A DNA stretch of 64,000 nt from Ralstonia pickettii (GCF_001699815.1 NZ_MCGB01000096.1:62001-126000); one strand, 5' to 3'; shown: positions 43,211-53,511, numbered from the stretch's first letter. Notes: generated from the sequence alone by a model not told the origin. Numbers and translations are program-made.

Positions 43211-43824
43211 TACGTCGCCGGAGTTGAAGGAGTGAGTCATGCAAAAGGAGAGTGGGCCAGCAGATCCGAAACCCGAAACCAATCGAAGGACGTGATACAT
43301 GCGCCCGAGCCGAACCTGAACCGGCGCGCACCAAGCACTTTGCTTTGATCGCACAGGGAATCTTTTCAGAAAATCGGCGTCGCTGGCTGGTAGAAGCGCG
43401 AACGATGATCGTTTGATCATGTCATGGGGCTTTCTGTTGCTGTCCGTGTCAGCCCTGGCTGGTCCCCCTGATTGTCTAAAAAGAATGGAGGAGCCGCGTC
43501 ATGCAATCTTCCCTTGAAGAACACATGCTCTTCGATATGACACAGTGCGGAATTCGTTGCAGGCATCCTCATGCTGGTCTCGCACATCATGTTTGAATCT
43601 TTAGGGATGGCTCTTTACAGTCTCGGCTGTCTGGGGAAATGTGCCGCTGTCATGCTGGCGCTTCGGGTTTAATTGAAGCGGTGAGGATGCCCCGACAATG
43701 CTGGCCGCAGCGGCCATCCCCGCCCTCGTTGCTCAACAACCTTCGAGCCCGAATAGCCTGTGCCGAGCGCCTTCATTAGTTTTCGCTCGATTAGCCGAGC
43801 CATGCTTATTCGTTACTCATCGAT
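43211..43824. other. 614 bases without a supported gene
   Basis: Only very short open frames occur, of 18 to 33 codons, for example from ATGs at about 43239, 43420 and 43570. A few follow GGAG-like sites but none has a recognisable product. Probably promoter region of uvrA2 plus debris. No strong hairpin was noticed. Confidence 0.5.
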
Positions 43825-46515
43825 ATGGACGCCATCCGCAACGAAGCTCGCTCGACGCCGGCGCAATCCGACGCACCCGCTTTCACCGGCTTCGTGTGCG
43901 TGCGCGGCGCTCGCGAACACAATCTGAAAAACATCGACGTGCAGATTCCGCGTGATGCGCTAGTCGTCTTCACCGGCGTGTCGGGATCGGGAAAATCGTC
44001 GCTGGCATTTGGCACGTTGTACGCCGAAGCGCAGCGGCGCTATTTCGAATCGGTCGCGCCGTATGCCCGGCGCCTGATCGAACAGGTCGGCGTGCCCGAA
44101 GTGGACGCGATCGAAGGCCTGCCGCCCGCGGTCGCATTGCAGCAGCAGCGAGGCACGCCGAGCGCGCGCTCGTCGGTTGGCAGCGTGACCACGCTGTCGA
44201 GTCTCGTGCGCATGCTCTATTCGCGCACTGGCGACTATCCGCCAAAGCAACCCATGCTGTTCGCCGAGGATTTCTCGCCAAACACGGTGCAAGGCGCCTG
44301 TCCGACTTGCCATGGACTCGGCCGCGTGTACGAGGTTACGGAAAAATCCATGGTGCCGGACGACTCGCTGACCATTCGCGAGCGCGCAATCGCTGCATGG
44401 CCGCCGGCCTGGCACGGACAAAATCTGCGCGACATTCTGGTGACGCTCGGCTACGACGTCGATAAACCGTGGCGCGATTTGCCGAAGAAAGTCCGCGACT
44501 GGATTCTCTTCACCGACGAACAGCCGACCGTGCCCGTCTACGCCGGCCTCACGCCGAAAGAAACCCGCGCCGCGCTAAAGCGCAAGGACGAACCGAGCTA
44601 TCAAGGGACATTCTCCGGTGCGCGCCGCTATGTGCTGCACACGTTCGCGAACACGCAAAGCGCGCTGATGAAAAAACGCGTGTCGCAATTCATGGTCGGC
44701 AGCGTCTGTCCGACCTGCCATGGCAAGCGGCTCAAGAAGGAAGCGCTGTCGGTGAAGTTCGCCGGGCTCGATATCGGCGATTTTGCTCAGTTGCCGCTCG
44801 CCAGACTTGCCGAGATGCTCGAACCGATCGCGCGCGGAAAATGGCCCGAGCCGGATGCCGCTCATTCGGTCAAAGACGCCGCCAGAGGCAGCGTGCTCAG
44901 CAGGAGCGCCATGCGCGATGCCGTCGAAAAGCGGGGCGCCGCAGGCGGTTCCGCGCACAAAGCCTCGCCCGACGTGAGGCGCACGCCCAACCTGTCCGAG
45001 GAGAAGCGCGTCGCTGCCCAGCGTATCGCAGCCGAACTTCTAGAGCGCCTGACGACGCTGGTCGATCTGGGCCTGGGCTATCTCGCGTTGGAGCGCAGCA
45101 CGCCCACGCTGTCATCCGGCGAAACGCAGCGCCTGCGACTCGCCACGCAGTTATCGTCGCAGTTGTTCGGCGTCGTGTACGTGCTCGATGAGCCATCAGC
45201 CGGTCTGCATCCCGCCGATAGCGAAGCACTCTTCAGCGCGCTGCAGGGATTGAAGGCGGCGGGCAATTCGCTGTTTGTCGTCGAACACGATCTGCAGATG
45301 ATGCGGCGCGCCGACTGGCTGGTCGACGTCGGCCCCGCAGCGGGTGAGGCCGGCGGCTATGTGGTCTATAGCGGGCCGCCCGCCGGACTCGCGAAGGTGG
45401 AGGCGTCGCAAACGCGCCGGCATCTGTTCGCGCCGCCGGCGCCAGTCGAACGTATGCCGCGTAAACCTACCGGCTGGCTGCGGCTCGCCGGCATCACGCG
45501 CAACAATTTGCTCGGGCTCGATGCCGCGTTTCCGCTCGGCTGTCTGACTGCCGTCACAGGCGTGTCGGGCTCGGGCAAATCGAGCCTCGTGAGCCAGGCA
45601 CTGCCCGAGCTGGTCGCTAGCCACCTTGGACGCGCCTTCGAAAACCCGGACAACGACGAGCAGGACCCGTTGTTCGCCGCCACCGCCGTGCCGACCGGAG
45701 GCCGCATCACAGAAGGGATGGACACCGTGCGGCGACTCGTGCGCGTCGATCAGAAACCGATCGGCCGCACGCCGCGTTCCAACCTTGCCACTTACACGGG
45801 CCTGTTCGACCATGTGCGCAAGCTGTTCGCCGACACGCCGCTCGCCCGCAAGCGCCGCTACAGCGCGGGCCGCTTTTCGTTCAACGTGGCGCAAGGCCGT
45901 TGCCCGACTTGTGAAGGCGAAGGCTTTGTCAGCGTCGAACTGCTATTTCTACCGAGCGTCTACGCGCCCTGCTCGACATGTCACGGCACGCGCTACAACG
46001 CGCAGACGCTGGAAGTCACGTGGCGCGATAAAAACATCGCCGAGGTGCTCCGCCTGACCGTCGACGCCGCCTGCGACTTCTTCGCCGACGAAGCCAGCGT
46101 GATGCGCGCGTTGAACGTGCTGCGCGACATCGGCCTGGGCTATCTGCGGCTCGGCCAGCCGGCCACCGAACTGTCCGGCGGCGAAGCCCAGCGCATCAAA
46201 CTCGCCACCGAACTGCAACGCGCGCAGCGCTCCGACACGCTGTATATCCTCGACGAGCCGACCACCGGCCTGCATCCCGCCGACGTGGACCGGCTCATGG
46301 TGCAACTCCAGGGACTCGTGGATGCCGGCAATACCGTCGTGGTGGTCGAACACGACATGCGGGTGGCCGCGCAGAGCGACTGGGTTATCGACGTCGGCCC
46401 GGGCGCCGGCGACGCCGGCGGCAAGATCGTGGCGAGCGGCACACCAGTGGAGATCGTGCGCGCGAAGGAAAGCCGCACCGTCGAGTATCTGCGGCAGTAC
46501 CTCAACAACCACTGA
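43825..46515 (+). CDS. UvrA-like ABC excinuclease subunit, class II (UvrA2)
   Basis: An 896-residue UvrA paralogue with two ATPase modules: Walker [15 protein letters not shown] (about 50-63) and [14 protein letters not shown] (about 578-591), signatures [13 protein letters not shown] and [13 protein letters not shown], and zinc-binding pairs CPTC..G in three places. It lacks the usual UvrB-binding domain of UvrA1 after the first module, as in UvrA2 proteins linked to drug or damage resistance. It does not replace the housekeeping uvrA. Next to a DJ-1 gene it fits a stress-resistance cargo. Confidence 0.85.
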   Translation: MDAIRNEARSTPAQSDAPAFTGFVCVRGAREHNLKNIDVQIPRDALVVFTGVSGSGKSSLAFGTLYAEAQRRYFESVAPYARRLIEQVGVPEVDAIEGLPPAVALQQQRGTPSARSSVGSVTTLSSLVRMLYSRTGDYPPKQPMLFAEDFSPNTVQGACPTCHGLGRVYEVTEKSMVPDDSLTIRERAIAAWPPAWHGQNLRDILVTLGYDVDKPWRDLPKKVRDWILFTDEQPTVPVYAGLTPKETRAALKRKDEPSYQGTFSGARRYVLHTFANTQSALMKKRVSQFMVGSVCPTCHGKRLKKEALSVKFAGLDIGDFAQLPLARLAEMLEPIARGKWPEPDAAHSVKDAARGSVLSRSAMRDAVEKRGAAGGSAHKASPDVRRTPNLSEEKRVAAQRIAAELLERLTTLVDLGLGYLALERSTPTLSSGETQRLRLATQLSSQLFGVVYVLDEPSAGLHPADSEALFSALQGLKAAGNSLFVVEHDLQMMRRADWLVDVGPAAGEAGGYVVYSGPPAGLAKVEASQTRRHLFAPPAPVERMPRKPTGWLRLAGITRNNLLGLDAAFPLGCLTAVTGVSGSGKSSLVSQALPELVASHLGRAFENPDNDEQDPLFAATAVPTGGRITEGMDTVRRLVRVDQKPIGRTPRSNLATYTGLFDHVRKLFADTPLARKRRYSAGRFSFNVAQGRCPTCEGEGFVSVELLFLPSVYAPCSTCHGTRYNAQTLEVTWRDKNIAEVLRLTVDAACDFFADEASVMRALNVLRDIGLGYLRLGQPATELSGGEAQRIKLATELQRAQRSDTLYILDEPTTGLHPADVDRLMVQLQGLVDAGNTVVVVEHDMRVAAQSDWVIDVGPGAGDAGGKIVASGTPVEIVRAKESRTVEYLRQYLNNH

Positions 46516-46550
46516 AGATTGGTGCGCTAGCATTACTTGTTAGGCCCAAA

Positions 46551-47711
46551 ATGCAGAACACAAAATATTTCGAACTCAATCGCCGTGCCACCTGGCTCGA
46601 GTTGTTCTTCGACCTGATTTTTGTGGTGGCGATCGGTGACGTAACGAATATCCTGAACCACACGCACGAGGGTCATCTTGACCCACCCCAGTTCTGGCAA
46701 TACGTCCTCGCTTTCATACCCTTGTGGTGGATTTGGGTCAGCCACACGATGTATGCCAACCGGTTCGACGCGGATGACCGGAAGCATCGGCTCGCAACCC
46801 TGTTCATCATGTTCCTGATGATTATCATCTCAGGCTTGATCGACCAACGATTCCTGGCCAGCTTTGAGGCCATCATCGTCTGCTACGCTTGTTCGAAATA
46901 CATCATCGCCATGATGTATTTCGTATCGAAGCAACGGCATAAGGAAAGCGTGCATCTCACAACGGCAGTTGGGTGGGTGACCCTCGCTGGCGCCACCATC
47001 AGCCTCGCTTCGATCCTGTTCCCGGCGCCACAGCGATATGTCGTGTTTTACCTTGGAATACTGTTCGATCTGGTTGCGTTCCTCTTTTTTTTGCCCCGTC
47101 ATCTCCAGGGTATCCCAGTGCATACCGAACACCTGATCGAGCGTGTGGGCCTGCTCACGCTCATCTTACTGGGAGAGTCCGTTATCAGCCTGTCGGCGGG
47201 ACTGGCCAATATTAGCTGGACTGTGGTGAGGCTGATGACCGCCGCCACCGGCTTCGTGACGATATCCAGCATCTGGTGGGTCTACTTTGACAGTTTTCAC
47301 CTGTTGTCCAGACAGAAGCTCGCGACCGGTCATTCGGTCGCGTATTCGCATCTTTTTGTTTTCATCGGCCTGTCGATCCTGGCGAGCCTGATCCGGCATG
47401 CGATCCTGGACGACATGCAGGTATCCGATTTCCGGATACTGTTGGTCATCGGCACGGTCTGCTTTTTCATTGGCAAGCAGTACGCCTATTTCATGGAGCG
47501 TCCTGAGTTGCGGCGCCAGTTGGTCGTCAACACCCTGGTCGTGTTTGTGTTGACCGGGCTTGCCCTGCTATTGCCCAGAACCAGTTACATCCTGCTTGGC
47601 CTGACCGCTACGGTGATTTGTTATGCTTTCCTCAGTCTCAAATACCTGACCGTCCCCCGTGGGCGTCAGGATCATCCACGCAACAGCGCTATCACGGGAG
47701 ACCAGCCATGA
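46551..47711 (+). CDS. low-temperature-requirement A (LtrA) family membrane protein
   Basis: A 386-residue integral membrane protein with about 11 hydrophobic spans. The start ATWLELFFDLIFVVAIGDVT and the inner EHLIERVGLLTLILLGESVI segment are the two hallmark blocks of the LtrA family. The function is unknown apart from a cold-growth phenotype reported for Listeria. It begins 35 bases after uvrA2, so it may be co-transcribed. Its stop overlaps the next ATG. Confidence 0.85.
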   Translation: MQNTKYFELNRRATWLELFFDLIFVVAIGDVTNILNHTHEGHLDPPQFWQYVLAFIPLWWIWVSHTMYANRFDADDRKHRLATLFIMFLMIIISGLIDQRFLASFEAIIVCYACSKYIIAMMYFVSKQRHKESVHLTTAVGWVTLAGATISLASILFPAPQRYVVFYLGILFDLVAFLFFLPRHLQGIPVHTEHLIERVGLLTLILLGESVISLSAGLANISWTVVRLMTAATGFVTISSIWWVYFDSFHLLSRQKLATGHSVAYSHLFVFIGLSILASLIRHAILDDMQVSDFRILLVIGTVCFFIGKQYAYFMERPELRRQLVVNTLVVFVLTGLALLLPRTSYILLGLTATVICYAFLSLKYLTVPRGRQDHPRNSAITGDQP

Positions 47712-48064
47712 GCGACACAGCAAGTTCGGGTGCGATGCGGATGGCGTCCCAAGTTATCTGTGTCGAAGTAAAACGAGTCGAAACGGCCGGACTTCTGGCG
47801 GTTGTCGACGGCGAATATAGGCGCGAGCCCCTGCATCCTGCTACCGGCGTTGTACGTTGGATCAACCTGCTGTCTAATAGACAACGTCGCTGTCTATTAG
47901 AGAACGCCGAAGTAGGCCGTTCGGCACATTCCTACGACCGAAGCTTAATTCATTGGAAGGTCGGAGGCAGTTCCATTAGGGCCAAAGATTTCAGCCCTGC
48001 CCGTGGCTCTATGCCCTACCGCCTGAGCCGAGCAGCAGCATGCGTCGTCATGATCAGTAGGTAG
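47708..48064 (+). CDS. hypothetical protein, possibly chimeric
   Basis: A 118-codon frame whose ATG overlaps the ltrA stop (ATGA), with GGGAGA upstream. Only the first 50 or so residues look protein-like; the rest runs through the palindromes at 47871-47903 and into unremarkable sequence just before the transposon end repeats. It may be a real short gene fused by chance to flanking DNA. Not recognised. Confidence 0.3.
   Translation: MSDTASSGAMRMASQVICVEVKRVETAGLLAVVDGEYRREPLHPATGVVRWINLLSNRQRRCLLENAEVGRSAHSYDRSLIHWKVGGSSIRAKDFSPARGSMPYRLSRAAACVVMISR
47871..47903. repeat. pair of 13-base palindromes
   Basis: TGTCTAATAGACA (47871-47883) is a perfect palindrome around one base, and TGTCTATTAGAGA (47891-47903) repeats it with one change, 20 bases apart (two helical turns). 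The two also form an 11-base inverted repeat. It resembles a recombinase or repressor site, and lies 250 bases from the relic transposon end. Confidence 0.6.
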
Positions 48065-48154
48065 ACGGTCCAATGACGAACTCGCGACTCGGGACGCTCT
48101 GCTACAACGTCCCAAGACCCGCATTGCGCGGGCCTCAACGGGAAGAAACCCGTT

Positions 48155-48281
48155 TGGACAGGTTATGCCTTATTCCGTCCCGTTGGGCCAAGTTGTGCTT
48201 TATGGCCTAGCGCCAAGCCAGACTAAGCCCCTGTGCAGCCGGCCACGTTATGCTTTATTCGTCGGCCACGTTATGCTTTAT
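48155..48281. repeat. relic Tn7-like left end with four transposase-binding repeats
   Basis: Four direct repeats occur: TGGACAGGTTATGCCTTAT (48155-48173), GGGCCAAGTTGTGCTTTAT (48185-48203) and GGCCACGTTATGCTTTAT twice (48241-48258, 48264-48281). They match the repeats beside the intact tniQ (20974-21019) in sequence, orientation and order. Together with the tniQ relic and a terminator to the right, they reproduce the layout of that left end, so a second element of the same family was inserted here. Confidence 0.85.
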
Positions 48282-48335
48282 CGGCACGGCGCACCTTAAC
48301 GGGCGGGTCTTCAAACGGTCGCAAAACCGATGGGC

Positions 48336-48369
48336 AAAAAAAATCCGACGTTTGCGCGTCGGCTTTTTT
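48336..48369. terminator. bidirectional terminator after the relic tniQ
   Basis: CCGACG (48345-48350) pairs with CGTCGG (48357-48362), flanked by eight A before and a T-run after. It lies between the relic tniQ and the end repeats, just as the terminator at 21074-21097 does for the intact copy. Confidence 0.78.
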
Positions 48370-48394
48370 CATTGCGGTTACGCCTCGGCGACCT

Positions 48395-48835
48395 TCAGTC
48401 CGCCTCCATACGATCCCGCGCTTCCTGCAGCAAGGTGATAACCCCTCTAACGCTGCCAAGCGCCTCTTGCGGACACGCTTTCTTATTTCGCGAAAATTGA
48501 TCGCTCCCCTTCGCTGAGGATTTCCTGGCATGCGGCATCAATCGCATCTCGGGCTTTTTCCACTCTCTGATCGCCCCGGCGTCGCATATGCTGCCGCCAG
48601 CGCTCCAGTTGACCACGAATATCGTCCCAGACCAAGGTTCGACGCGGGGCGCGCTGCGCTGTGCGATGAGACAGCATGGTCACTTGTTTGCAAGTGTCGG
48701 CCGGTGGGGACCAGTTCTTCAGAGCGGCGTCAGTACTTTGGCAAGTACTCGTCCGGCGTGCCCAGCGATCTGAGGAAGCGCTGGCAATGTAGGCATGCCG
48801 CGATGCTTGAGCCAGTGATGTACCGTAACGTAGAT
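48395..48835 (-). pseudogene. frameshifted 3' part of a third tniQ gene
   Basis: Three frames together match the C-terminal half of the intact TniQ: VTVHHWLKHRGMPTLPALPQ (48790-48835 region), then MLSHRTAQRAPRRTLVWDDI and MRRRGDQRVEKARDAIDAAC, and finally GSVRGVITLLQEARDRMEAD to the stop at 48395. About 40 codons after WDDIRGQLE are deleted, and at least two frameshifts break it. The N-terminal zinc half is gone at a join near 48835. No tnsC or tnsAB remains beside it. Confidence 0.85.
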
Positions 48836-49031
48836 GAACGACGTCAATATATATGTGCCCCCCCTCGAGAGGGGGGACGCCCTACATCCACCAACGTCGG
48901 TAATCAACGGTTCGATTTGGTTTGCGCGGTCGCGCAACCCCACCAATTAACTACGTTGGCAGATGAACCGAAGCGCCTGCGCATCAACTACACTCGGCCA
49001 AAACAAGAAAGGTTGTGGTTTGCGAATTCAT

Positions 49032-50081
49032 ATGAGATGGGCAGATTTACTTGGCGTAAGCGGAGCCCGGCGTTTGAGCACCGTTGAAAGGCTGCCGGAG
49101 TATGAGCAAGCGCTGTTGCGGGTCTATCTAGGCCCGTTCCCCTTCCTGGCCTATACAGTCGTTGCACTCATCCAACCAACGCCTGAGGCATACCGAACGC
49201 TATTGGTATGTCTTTTTTATGCCGTATTCAGCGTCGGTACGTATTTGGCTGTCAACACAGTGTCCGCCCCATCGCGCACGCGCTTAGTGACGACCACCGT
49301 CATGGACCAGGCGTCGGTGGTGATGATTCTTGCCGCAGGAGGCCGGATTGCATTGCCCATGCTTTGGGCCTTTTTCTGGTTTTTGGTAGGCGCAGGGTGT
49401 CGCCATGGCAAGCGCATGTTGGCACTCTCCTGTACTGTCGCGCTTGCTGGCATTGTCACGCTCATGCGATGGGCACCGTGGTGGCAAGAGAATTTTTCCG
49501 CCGCGCTGGGCATCGCCTTCGGGGTTACCGCAACCTCGATCTACTTGTCAGTGCTGGTCAACAGGCTCGAGAAGCGAGCCGCTACCGACCCTTTGACGGG
49601 TCTGAGCAATCGCAAGAGCCTTGAGAAGGCCGTCGCACGCGTCCTTTCTGCTCAAGACGGGGAAGCGTACCGAACGGCTCTGTTGCTCATTGATTTGGAC
49701 GGGTTCAAACAAGTCAACGATGCATATGGGCACGGAGTAGGAGACTTGCTGCTGCAACGCTTTGCCCATGCCTTGCAAGCTCGGATGCGCCGGGGCGATA
49801 CGCTCTCCCGCTTGGGAGGCGACGAGTTTGTGATTCTGGCGCGCGACCTTTATACCAAGACAGACGCGCAAGCCATTGCAGATGAAGTCCAATCGGTACT
49901 GAATGCGATTCAAACCGTTGATGGGCATCCGGTTTCTGTGTCGGCCAGCATCGGCGTCTACCTGTTTTCAGCCGACACGCGAGACGCCCCACTCGACATC
50001 CCCGCCATCATGCGTCGCGCAGATAGTGCGATGTATCGCGCGAAGACCTCTGGCAAGAACCGGACTGTGTTCATCGACTAG
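49032..50081 (+). CDS. membrane-bound diguanylate cyclase (GGDEF)
   Basis: A 349-residue protein. Residues about 20-175 hold five to six membrane spans (MASE-like sensor), and about 185-349 a GGDEF domain with DPLTGLSNRKSL, LLIDLDGFKQVNDAYGHGVG and active-site SRLGGDEF. An inhibitory RxxD site (RRGD) stands five residues before GGDEF. It should make c-di-GMP. ATG at 49032 is chosen; a TTG 15 bases upstream has a slightly better ribosome site. First gene right of the relic element. Confidence 0.88.
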   Translation: MRWADLLGVSGARRLSTVERLPEYEQALLRVYLGPFPFLAYTVVALIQPTPEAYRTLLVCLFYAVFSVGTYLAVNTVSAPSRTRLVTTTVMDQASVVMILAAGGRIALPMLWAFFWFLVGAGCRHGKRMLALSCTVALAGIVTLMRWAPWWQENFSAALGIAFGVTATSIYLSVLVNRLEKRAATDPLTGLSNRKSLEKAVARVLSAQDGEAYRTALLLIDLDGFKQVNDAYGHGVGDLLLQRFAHALQARMRRGDTLSRLGGDEFVILARDLYTKTDAQAIADEVQSVLNAIQTVDGHPVSVSASIGVYLFSADTRDAPLDIPAIMRRADSAMYRAKTSGKNRTVFID

Positions 50082-50367
50082 CGTTTCCTCTGTGATGGCG
50101 GGTGAGCTGACAACTCGCTCGCCTCCAACTGCGATTCCGCTGCCGTTGCCAGATTTTTATCCCGCGCCCGTCCGCCAGGCGTTGCATACCCGCACCTAAT
50201 CTCGAAGCAGTCTTGACGACGTGTGCACCACACGCCGCATCCAGACCGTTTGAATAAGAGCCACGACTCTACTTCGCGATCCTGTCACATGATGGTCCGA
50301 GCACCACTGCTACTGTCCGCGCGTTCTAGGGATGCCCTCAGGGCGATAAATAAGCAGGAGAAGTAGC

Positions 50368-51792
50368 GTGACTCAGAAGATTTCAACGGTGCGTTTCCAG
50401 ACGCGCCGCCGATTGCTTGGTGCGGCGGCCGCAACGCTCGCCGGTGCCGGCTTGTCTGCATGTGGCGGAGGCGGCGATGGCAGCCTCTCGGGGGATTCAG
50501 GTGGCGCCTCATCTACGGGCAGCGCGCCCGTGCCAACCCAGTTGGTGCCACCGGTCTTGCCCGGTCCTGCGCAGTCGGGTATCGACCACGTCGTGCTGGT
50601 GGTGATGGAAAACCGATCGTTCGACCACTATCTGGGCTGGCTGCCAGGCGCCCACGGAAAGCAGGCTGGACTCCAGTTCATCGACGCCTTTGGCAATCCG
50701 CAGAATTCGTTCCGCCTCGCGACTGATCCCAAGTATGGTTTCCAGGGCTGCGGCTTTGCCGATCCGGATCACAGCTACGAGGGAGCGCGCACCCAGCTCA
50801 ATGGCGGGAAGATGGACGGATGGTTGCTCACGGCCGACACAAACAAGACGCCTGGCGACCTGTTTCCAATCGGCTACTACCAGGCCGAGGATTTGTCTTT
50901 CTTCGGATCCGCCGCTCGCGATTGGACGGTATGCGACAGCTACCACTGCGGCATTCTGGCGGAGACGTATCCGAACCGGTTTTACTTGATGTGTGGCGAG
51001 ACTGACCGGTTACACAACTCCAATGCAACCTGTTCGCTCCCGACGATCTTCGATCGCTTTGCCGAAAAGGGCGTGTCGGCCAACTATTACTTCAGCGACG
51101 TGCCGTTCACGGCGCTGTTTGGCGCCAAGTATCTCAATACCTCCAAACCGTTCGCAACGTTTTTGACGGACGCCGCAGCCGGCACCCTACCTGCATTCTC
51201 ATACGTCGATCCGCGCTTTACCGGGGAGAACCCGCAAGGCGTATCGGCCGATGATCACCCGAACTCGGATATCCGCAACGGACAGGTCTTTCTCAATCAA
51301 ATCTATGATGCCGTGCGTAATGGTCCAGGTTGGCAAAAAACGCTGCTGATCATCACCTACGACGAGTGGGGCGGCTTCTTCGACCACGTGCCGCCGTTCA
51401 AGCGCCCGGTGTCTGCCGCAGAGACACAGTTGGGCAACGACGGCTACCTCGGCTTCCGTGTGCCGATGGTGCTGATCGGGCCCCGGGTCAAGCGTGGGCA
51501 CGTCAGTCATTGGCCGCTCGACCCGAGTTCAATCCATCAGTTGCTAACCTGGCGCTTCGGGCTGAACGCCCTCGGCGCGCGTGGCGGGCTGCCGGACACC
51601 AATTCGATCGCCTACGCGCTCGACTTCGTCGCTCAGCCAAACCTGTCTGCGCCGGCTTACTCGGTCCCGCAAGGTCCGTTCGGGGGCGTGTGCTCCGGCT
51701 CCATCACCGGCAGCGTCCCCGGCATCAGCGGCGTTCCTGGCATCAGCTCCCTTCGCACGATCGCCACCTCGTTGGGCTTTCCTCTTCCTTGA
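50368..51792 (+). CDS. secreted phosphoesterase (phospholipase C/acid phosphatase AcpA family)
   Basis: A 474-residue exported protein. The N-terminus has a twin-arginine-like signal, RRRLLGAAAATLAGAGL, ending in a lipobox (SAC), then a Gly/Ser-rich linker. The catalytic domain contains VVLVVMENRSFDHYLGW (metal site and nucleophile region), CDSYHCGILAETYPNR and ITYDEWGGFFDHVPP, as in phospholipase C and acid phosphatase AcpA. It would cleave phosphate esters outside the cytoplasm. GTG start with AGGAG. Followed after 3 bases by a second phosphoesterase. Confidence 0.88.
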   Translation: MTQKISTVRFQTRRRLLGAAAATLAGAGLSACGGGGDGSLSGDSGGASSTGSAPVPTQLVPPVLPGPAQSGIDHVVLVVMENRSFDHYLGWLPGAHGKQAGLQFIDAFGNPQNSFRLATDPKYGFQGCGFADPDHSYEGARTQLNGGKMDGWLLTADTNKTPGDLFPIGYYQAEDLSFFGSAARDWTVCDSYHCGILAETYPNRFYLMCGETDRLHNSNATCSLPTIFDRFAEKGVSANYYFSDVPFTALFGAKYLNTSKPFATFLTDAAAGTLPAFSYVDPRFTGENPQGVSADDHPNSDIRNGQVFLNQIYDAVRNGPGWQKTLLIITYDEWGGFFDHVPPFKRPVSAAETQLGNDGYLGFRVPMVLIGPRVKRGHVSHWPLDPSSIHQLLTWRFGLNALGARGGLPDTNSIAYALDFVAQPNLSAPAYSVPQGPFGGVCSGSITGSVPGISGVPGISSLRTIATSLGFPLP

Positions 51793-51795
51793 ATC

Positions 51796-53010
51796 ATGGC
51801 CATCATGCGACTTTCCAAATTGAACTGGCTGACCAGCGGCATCCTCGCAACCTTCCTCGCCTGCCTGCTGACGGGCTGCGGCGGCGCGAGCGATGCAGCC
51901 AACTCGACAGGTGGGCCTTCGGCAGCAGTGTCGCCGGCTCCAGTCTCGCCACCCGCGCAGGCCCCAGTGACGCCAACCGCAAGCCGGATCGGCCATGTGT
52001 TCGTCATCGTGCTGGAGAACAAAGGCTATACCCAGACTTTCGGCTCTGGCAGCCAAGCGCCTTACCTCGCAAACACGCTGACGAGCCAAGGCGCGTTGCT
52101 GACTCAGTACTACGGTACCGGCCACAACAGCAACGATAACTACCTGACCATGATCAGCGGTCAGGCACCCAATGCGCAGACCCAGGCTGACTGCCAGTAC
52201 TACACCGACTGGTTGGGCACCATGAGCCCCGATGCCAACGGGCAGGTGACTGGAACCGGCTGTGTCTACCCTGCCGCCATCGGCACGATCGCCAGCCAAC
52301 TGGATGCCAAAGGGTTGGCTTGGCGCGGCTATATGGAAGACATGGGCAACGATCTCACGCGCGACGGCAGATCGACCTGCTCCCACCCCGCCCTCAATGG
52401 CAAGGACGGCACGCAGTCCGCCATCGCGACGGACGGATACGCGACGCGCCACAACCCGTTCATGTATTTCCACTCCGTGATCGACAACCAGTCGTATTGC
52501 GACAGTCATGTGGTGCGGCTCGATTCGCTGGCCACCGATCTGAACAGCGTTGCAACCACGCCCGCGTTCTCCTTCATCGTGCCAAACCTGTGCAACGATG
52601 GTCACGACGAGCCCACCTGCGCGGACGGCAAGAGCGCAGGCGGACTGCCGGCGGTCAACCGGTTCCTGCAGGCCTGGGTGCCGCAGATCATCAACTCACC
52701 GGCGTTCCAGTCCGATGGCCTGCTGATCATCACGTTCGACGAAGCGGATACGAATGACACCTCGGCCTGCTGCGGTGAGCCGACTGGGCCAAACTCGGTC
52801 GCGCCGGGCCTGACCGGCCCTGGCGGTGGCCGCGTCGGCGCGGTGGTGCTCTCCCCCTTCGTCAAGCCGGGCACGGTCAGCAATACGCCCTACAATCACT
52901 ATGCCCTGCTCAAGAGCATCGAGGACGTTTTCGGGTTATCGCATCTTGGCTATGCTGGCATGAACGGCCTGCAGGGCTTTGGCAGCGACGTGTACAGCGC
53001 CGCGCGCTGA
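51796..53010 (+). CDS. secreted phosphoesterase lipoprotein
   Basis: A 404-residue phosphoesterase-family lipoprotein. Signal peptide WLTSGILATFLACLLTGCGG with lipobox (LTGC), then the catalytic motif GHVFVIVLENKGYTQTFG, GTGHNSNDNYLTMISGQ and LLIITFDEADTNDTS. It probably releases phosphate from extracellular esters. It directly follows the other phosphoesterase (3-base gap), so both are likely one phosphate-scavenging transcript. Two similar lipoproteins in tandem but only distantly related. Confidence 0.85.
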   Translation: MAIMRLSKLNWLTSGILATFLACLLTGCGGASDAANSTGGPSAAVSPAPVSPPAQAPVTPTASRIGHVFVIVLENKGYTQTFGSGSQAPYLANTLTSQGALLTQYYGTGHNSNDNYLTMISGQAPNAQTQADCQYYTDWLGTMSPDANGQVTGTGCVYPAAIGTIASQLDAKGLAWRGYMEDMGNDLTRDGRSTCSHPALNGKDGTQSAIATDGYATRHNPFMYFHSVIDNQSYCDSHVVRLDSLATDLNSVATTPAFSFIVPNLCNDGHDEPTCADGKSAGGLPAVNRFLQAWVPQIINSPAFQSDGLLIITFDEADTNDTSACCGEPTGPNSVAPGLTGPGGGRVGAVVLSPFVKPGTVSNTPYNHYALLKSIEDVFGLSHLGYAGMNGLQGFGSDVYSAAR

Positions 53011-53465
53011 TCTCTCCCGCGATGCCGTCGCGATCGACATCGGGCTGGCCAAAAAGACTACGGCGAGATGCCCTCGGTGGCTGAGGGCATGCGCCAAGCT
53101 GTCAGATGGGCGTCTGCGGCTCCGTCTGCCCCCCCTCAAGGAACGCCGGGAACCACCGCTCGGCGATCACACGACCCTCGCGCATGCCTGCGGCGATCGC
53201 TGCATCGGCCGAATCAAGATCGGCGGACACACGATGGAGCCGCTGCATCTGCGGATAGGACATGGCACCGTCCCGTGGTGCGCAGATAAACCCTGTGTAT
53301 GCGTATCTGAATCCGGAGCCCCTGCCGAGCACGGCCAGCACCTGTATTGAGCAGCCCCTGAACTGCTGAATTGCCCACTGCTGCATTCCAGCGCCCCCAA
53401 GTATTCATCGCTGTCTTGATATTGTCGGCAGGCGACGGCTGCAAGGCAATTGTCGAAGACTTACA

Positions 53466-53511
53466 TTACATGTATGACATTTTTGTCATTGCTTTCATGT
53501 AACTTAATTCA
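53466..53511. promoter_or_regulatory. AT-rich nested palindromes
   Basis: Within about 45 bases lie TACATGTA (perfect), TGACATTTTTGTCA (TGACA/TGTCA around four T) and TTACAT...ATGTAA arms. A possible -35 TTGTCA and -10 TTAATT follow. The layout suits a regulated promoter just ahead of the candidate small RNA. Confidence 0.5.

Noticed and set aside
20946-48835. CRISPR-associated transposon
   Set aside because: TnsAB, TnsC and TniQ are present, but no Cas protein frame, no CRISPR repeat array and no spacer-like series were seen anywhere in the window.
53102-53386. Minus-strand gene of 94 codons
   Set aside because: Its composition is protein-like in part, but there is no ribosome site and no family match, so it is only mentioned in the intergenic entry.
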